NCBI GenBank assembly: GCA_016872155.1
Contig: VHBB01000002.1
Span: 62,001 to 126,000, forward strand
DNA from: Sphingomonadales bacterium
GTDB taxonomy: Bacteria; Bacteroidota; Bacteroidia; Chitinophagales; Chitinophagaceae
Direction: 5' to 3'
DNA length: 64,000 bases
Below are positions 60,490 to 64,000 of the stretch, piece by piece (within the stretch, counting starts at the first letter, position 1; each line of letters starts with the position of its first letter). A program made the position numbers and the translations under genes. The notes beneath the pieces were generated by a model. The model was not told where the DNA came from. It saw only the letters and a list, made by a program, of their open reading frames with translations, and did not search any database.

Positions 60490-61599
60490 ATGGTCATTGG
60501 AGTTCTTGCTGAGTCTTTGCCCGAGACCCGGGTCTCTCTAACCGACGAAGGAGTTGCGGCCCTGGTAAAAAAAGGAATCGAGGTAGTCGTAGAGCAAGGG
60601 GCGGGGCTACGGGCCCATTGTAGCGATGAGGCTTACAAAAAGGCCGGCGCAACGATTTTGTCTGCTGCCGAAGTAATGGCGCAATCAGCCGTTTTGCTTT
60701 GCATACATCCGCCGGCTTCCGCACAGTTACCGGCCCTGCAACAAAAAGTGATCGTGGGGGCTTATCAGCCACTCTATCAAAAAGAGTGGGCTTCGGTCGT
60801 GGCCCAGCATAACATCACCTGTTTCTCGCTCGATATGTTGCCCCGTACCACCCGTGCGCAGGCAATGGATATTCTCAGCTCTCAGGCCAATATTGCAGGA
60901 TACAAAGCCGTGCTGCTAGCCGCTACGACGTATAGCCGCTATTTTCCGATGTTCATGACAGCGGCCGGTAGTATTGCTCCCGCCAAGGTGTTGATCTTGG
61001 GAGCCGGTGTGGCAGGCCTGCAAGCGATCGCAACGGCCAAGCGATTGGGTGCGGTGGTCGAAGTATTCGATACACGTCCTGCCGTAAAAGAAGAAGTGAT
61101 GAGTTTAGGTGCCAAATTTGTAGAGGTAGAAGGGGCAGCCGATGCCAGCAAGGCCGGTGGCTATGCGGTAGAGCAATCGGCCGATTATTTGCAACGACAA
61201 AGCGAACGCATTGCGGCTGCAGCGGCCAAGGCCGATATTATTATCACCACCGCTCAGATACCCGGAAAAAAAGCGCCGCTGCTCATTACAGAATCCATGA
61301 TCGACAGCCTGCGTTCCGGAACTGTAATCATAGACCTGGCCGCTGCCACAGGAGGGAATACCCCTTTTACCCAAAATAACCAGACCGTTGAGCGTAAGGG
61401 CGTGACCATTGTTGGAAATTCTTCGCTTTTTTGCAGCATGCCCGCCGATGCGAGTAAGCTCTATGGAAAGAATGTCATTAATTTTTTGCAATTGCTGCTC
61501 ACTAAAGAAGGCCAGTTGCACCTCAACTTTAACGATGAGTTGGTAAAAGGATGTTGCATCACCCACGAAGGACAAATTTTGCACGAACGTTTAAAATAA
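60490..61599 (+). CDS. pntA: NAD(P) transhydrogenase subunit alpha, NAD-binding part
   Basis: A 369-residue cytosolic domain I of proton-translocating transhydrogenase. Like alanine dehydrogenases it starts IGVLAESLPETRVSLTDEGV and has the NAD-binding VLILGAGVAGLQAIATAKRLGAVVEVFDTRPAV, followed by KADIIITTAQIPGKKAPLLIT. In this split form the membrane part of alpha is the next gene. Together with PntB the enzyme uses the proton gradient to make NADPH from NADH. Confidence 0.96.
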   Translation: MVIGVLAESLPETRVSLTDEGVAALVKKGIEVVVEQGAGLRAHCSDEAYKKAGATILSAAEVMAQSAVLLCIHPPASAQLPALQQKVIVGAYQPLYQKEWASVVAQHNITCFSLDMLPRTTRAQAMDILSSQANIAGYKAVLLAATTYSRYFPMFMTAAGSIAPAKVLILGAGVAGLQAIATAKRLGAVVEVFDTRPAVKEEVMSLGAKFVEVEGAADASKAGGYAVEQSADYLQRQSERIAAAAAKADIIITTAQIPGKKAPLLITESMIDSLRSGTVIIDLAAATGGNTPFTQNNQTVERKGVTIVGNSSLFCSMPADASKLYGKNVINFLQLLLTKEGQLHLNFNDELVKGCCITHEGQILHERLK

Positions 61600-61605
61600 T
61601 CAGCT

Positions 61606-61923
61606 ATGTCTACTGTTTTTAATTGGATCCATACGCACCAGGCGATCATCTACATCGTAGTGCTGATGATCTTTGTGGGCATCGAAGTGATCGGCAGTGT
61701 TCCCAGTGTTTTGCATACGCCGCTCATGAGCGGTGCCAATGCCATTCACGGAGTGGTGATTATCGGAGCTATCATTGTAATGGGAAAGGCCGAGGCCGAT
61801 AATTATCTGGCACTGGCGCTGGGCTTTTTGGCCGTGGTATTAGGAACGCTCAATGTAGTGGGAGGATTTGTGGTTACTGATCGCATGCTCGAGATGTTCA
61901 GCAAGAAGAAAAAATCTTCCTAA
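61606..61923 (+). CDS. NAD(P) transhydrogenase subunit alpha, membrane part
   Basis: A 105-residue protein with about three membrane helices (IIYIVVLMIFVGIEVIG, ANAIHGVVIIGAIIVMG, LALALGFLAVVLGTLNVVGGF), the domain II segment of PntA as a separate gene (often called pntAB). It starts 6 bp after pntA and is followed by pntB. Confidence 0.92.
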   Translation: MSTVFNWIHTHQAIIYIVVLMIFVGIEVIGSVPSVLHTPLMSGANAIHGVVIIGAIIVMGKAEADNYLALALGFLAVVLGTLNVVGGFVVTDRMLEMFSKKKKSS

Positions 61924-61942
61924 GTCTTTAAACCTACTGTTT

Positions 61943-63376
61943 GTGGAATACAACATCCTCTCTTTTATTTATCTGCTGGCTTCGGTCACTTTTATTATCG
62001 GACTTAAGATGCTCTCTCATCCTACGACGGCCCGAAAGGGAAATGCCGTGGCCGCAGCGGGAATGACACTGGCTATTTTCGGAACCATTTTTTTATATAA
62101 CGAAGAAGGGGCATCACTCGGTAACTATGGTTGGATCTTTGCCGGTCTCGCCATTGGCGCTGTGGTGGGAACGCTGGCGGCCCGTCGCGTTAAAATGACG
62201 GCCATGCCAGAGATGGTGAGTCTTTTTAATGGAATGGGAGGCGCTTGCGCTGCGCTTATTAGCATTGTGGAGTTCGATCATCTTATGCATTTGCCCGGCT
62301 TGTCGGGTTTGCTGCTCGTCCTGATGAGTGCGTCTGCCCTGCAGGGACTTTTATTGATTATCTTACTGGGTCTTATTATAGGTTCAGTTTCTTTTGCAGG
62401 AAGCATGGTGGCTTGGGGAAAGTTGAATGGATCGCTCCGCGATTTTTCTTTTCGCGGGCAACAAGCCTTTAATATTGCCTTGTTGCTGTTGATCTTGGGG
62501 CTGGCCACCTACCTGATCGTAGCCATGCCTGCCAATGCACTACCTCTTTTCTATGTCATCTTTGCCTTATCGCTCTTGTACGGATTATTTTTTGTCTTTC
62601 CGATCGGAGGGGCCGATATGCCGGTAGTTATTTCGTTACTGAATTCATTTACCGGAGTCGCAGCCGCCTGTGGGGGATTTCTTTACGATAATAAAGTGAT
62701 GCTGACCGGAGGTATTTTGGTTGGTGCCGCCGGTACACTGCTGACTATTCTAATGTGCAAGGCCATGAATCGTTCATTGACCAATGTATTGATCGGTGCC
62801 TTTGGCGGAAATACCGCCACCGCGGCGGCCGGGCAGTCGCAGGGTTCGTACAAAGAGATCTCGCTTTCAGATGCGGCCGTTGTAATGAGCTATGCCAATA
62901 AAGTGATGATCGTTCCAGGTTATGGACTGGCTGTGGCCCAGGCACAGCATGCTTGTCATGAACTCGAAAAATTACTTACGGCAAAAGGAGTAGAGGTGGG
63001 CTATGCCATTCATCCCGTGGCGGGTCGTATGCCCGGTCATATGAATGTATTGCTTGCAGAGGCCGATGTATCGTACGAGAAGTTGCTAGAGATGGAGCAA
63101 GCCAACGAAGAATTTCCCACGACCGATGTGGTCTTGATCTTAGGAGCCAACGATGTTGTCAACCCCGCCGCCAAAACCGATCCGGGCTCGCCCATTTATG
63201 GTATGCCCATATTGGATGTAGAGCTGGCTAAGCATGTTATCGTTAACAAGCGCAGCATGAAGCCTGGCTACGCCGGTATCGAGAACGATCTATTCTTTAG
63301 ACCCAAGACTTCGATGCTCTTTGGAGATGCAAAAAAAGTATTGCAAGATCTTATTACCGAAGTAAAGAATAGTTAG
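61943..63376 (+). CDS. pntB: NAD(P) transhydrogenase subunit beta
   Basis: 477 residues: about nine membrane helices (1-265) then the NADP-binding domain III with VMIVPGYGLAVAQAQHA, AIHPVAGRMPGHMNVLLAEA, LILGANDVVNPAA and MPILDVELAKHVIVNKRSM. The GTG at 61943 was chosen because it gives the expected first helix; the longer frame overlaps the previous gene in another reading. Its last base is shared with the GTG of the next gene. Confidence 0.95.
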   Translation: MEYNILSFIYLLASVTFIIGLKMLSHPTTARKGNAVAAAGMTLAIFGTIFLYNEEGASLGNYGWIFAGLAIGAVVGTLAARRVKMTAMPEMVSLFNGMGGACAALISIVEFDHLMHLPGLSGLLLVLMSASALQGLLLIILLGLIIGSVSFAGSMVAWGKLNGSLRDFSFRGQQAFNIALLLLILGLATYLIVAMPANALPLFYVIFALSLLYGLFFVFPIGGADMPVVISLLNSFTGVAAACGGFLYDNKVMLTGGILVGAAGTLLTILMCKAMNRSLTNVLIGAFGGNTATAAAGQSQGSYKEISLSDAAVVMSYANKVMIVPGYGLAVAQAQHACHELEKLLTAKGVEVGYAIHPVAGRMPGHMNVLLAEADVSYEKLLEMEQANEEFPTTDVVLILGANDVVNPAAKTDPGSPIYGMPILDVELAKHVIVNKRSMKPGYAGIENDLFFRPKTSMLFGDAKKVLQDLITEVKNS

Positions 63377-64000
63377 TGTTGCTTCCTGCCTCTTTACTCG
63401 ATCAACTTTTACCGGCGCCCGGTTTTGATCGGGATCTTTTTTTGCAAGCGCATCAACAGCGATTACCTATTACATCCATTCGGTTGAACCCCGCTAAAAT
63501 GCCAGCCTTGTCCGAGGCCATGCAACCGGTAGAGTGGTGTCGTAACGGGTATTACTTAAAAGAGCGGCCCTCGTTTACATTCGATCCCTTGTTTCATGCC
63601 GGATGTTATTATGTGCAAGAGGCCAGCAGCATGTTGCTCGAGCAGGCCTTTACACAACTACTGCCGCAGGACCAATCGCTTCGCGTGCTGGACCTCTGTG
63701 CGGCTCCGGGTGGAAAGAGTACGCATGTATACTCTTTATTGCCTGCTAATAGCTTTTTAATTGCCAACGAAGTGATCAGGTCTAGGGCCTGGGTGTTGCG
63801 CGATACGATCATCAGGTGGGGCGCTACGAATGCCATCGTTACCAATAACGATCCGGAGCAGTTTCGCGCTCTCGAAAATTATTTTGATTGGATAACGGTG
63901 GATGCCCCTTGCAGTGGGAGTGGACTTTTTAGAAAAGATCCCGAGGCTATTGGCCAGTGGAGTACGGCAGCCGTAGAGCACTGTGCCGCCAGACAGCAAC
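63376..64000 (+). CDS. NOL1/NOP2/Sun-family rRNA cytosine-C5 methyltransferase, 3' end outside window
   Basis: Partial gene with 208 codons before the window edge. Visible: GCYYVQEASSML, SAM-binding motif VLDLCAAPGGKSTH, and DAPCSGSGLF with a conserved Cys of the m5C RNA methyltransferases. The family adds m5C to 16S rRNA (RsmB/RsmF-type). The likely start is GTG at 63376, overlapping the pntB stop by one base, or TTG at 63379. It runs past the window edge, so its total length is unknown. Confidence 0.9.
   Translation, partial: MLLPASLLDQLLPAPGFDRDLFLQAHQQRLPITSIRLNPAKMPALSEAMQPVEWCRNGYYLKERPSFTFDPLFHAGCYYVQEASSMLLEQAFTQLLPQDQSLRVLDLCAAPGGKSTHVYSLLPANSFLIANEVIRSRAWVLRDTIIRWGATNAIVTNNDPEQFRALENYFDWITVDAPCSGSGLFRKDPEAIGQWSTAAVEHCAARQQ

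Overview
This window reads as a chromosomal core segment of a Bacteroidota bacterium, most likely in or near the Chitinophagaceae. Genes mostly lack purine-rich Shine-Dalgarno sequences, and many are preceded by the Bacteroidota -7 promoter box TAnnTTTG. Family content also fits: DUF4954 next to glmS, CHRD and NAGPA-domain lipoproteins, a DAHP synthase-chorismate mutase fusion, DUF4434 and GHL10 proteins, and an ECF sigma factor beside a membrane protease. No tRNA, rRNA, CRISPR array, prophage or insertion sequence was seen. Coding density is very high and most convergent gene pairs overlap or abut.

Layout. 1-5548: a secreted carbohydrate or cell-wall locus with two GHL10-type hydrolases facing apart, an AmpG-like permease, a DUF4434 protein and a phosphodiester glycosidase lipoprotein. 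5659-12844: an orphan LuxR-type response regulator, glmS with a DUF4954 left-handed beta-helix protein, mgtE, a small SET protein and a CHRD lipoprotein. 12922-22614: housekeeping genes (mutS, a SpoU methyltransferase, a UbiA prenyltransferase, ruvX, def, an RluA-type synthase, lipB, a PLP enzyme) plus two secreted proteins of unknown function. 22664-25521: a nucleotidyltransferase, then an ECF sigma factor overlapping a membrane protein that joins an anti-sigma-like cytosolic domain to a trypsin-like protease, opposite a small Ala-rich lipoprotein. 25603-32470: a DEAD-box helicase, a four-gene shikimate operon and a D-Ala-D-Ala dipeptidase. 32580-47868: an outer-membrane protein, fusA, and the S10-spc ribosomal cluster from rpsJ to secY and map. 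47893-53471: a BaiN-type flavoprotein, two acyltransferases, rpsA and a thioesterase. 53515-56188: two unusual photolyase-family genes. 56244-64000: an SDR, proline dehydrogenase, thyA, folA, a methyltransferase, the three-gene transhydrogenase operon and the start of an rRNA m5C methyltransferase gene.

Most notable. (1) The 376-residue photolyase-like protein has its FAD domain first and a Rossmann-like domain last. That last domain resembles the N-terminal domain of its neighbour, so it looks circularly permuted. (2) The neighbour belongs to the FeS-BCP/PhrB-like photolyases but has only two cysteines, so it cannot hold the usual four-Cys [4Fe-4S] cluster. (3) An anti-sigma-like domain is fused to a trypsin-like protease downstream of an ECF sigma factor. 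(4) A recurring geometry places TAnnTTTG four to seven bases before the start codon, which predicts leaderless mRNAs for several housekeeping genes. (5) A 113-bp hairpin element with perfect 19-bp arms lies between fusA and rpsJ.

All identifications come from reading motifs and gene order; no database search was run.
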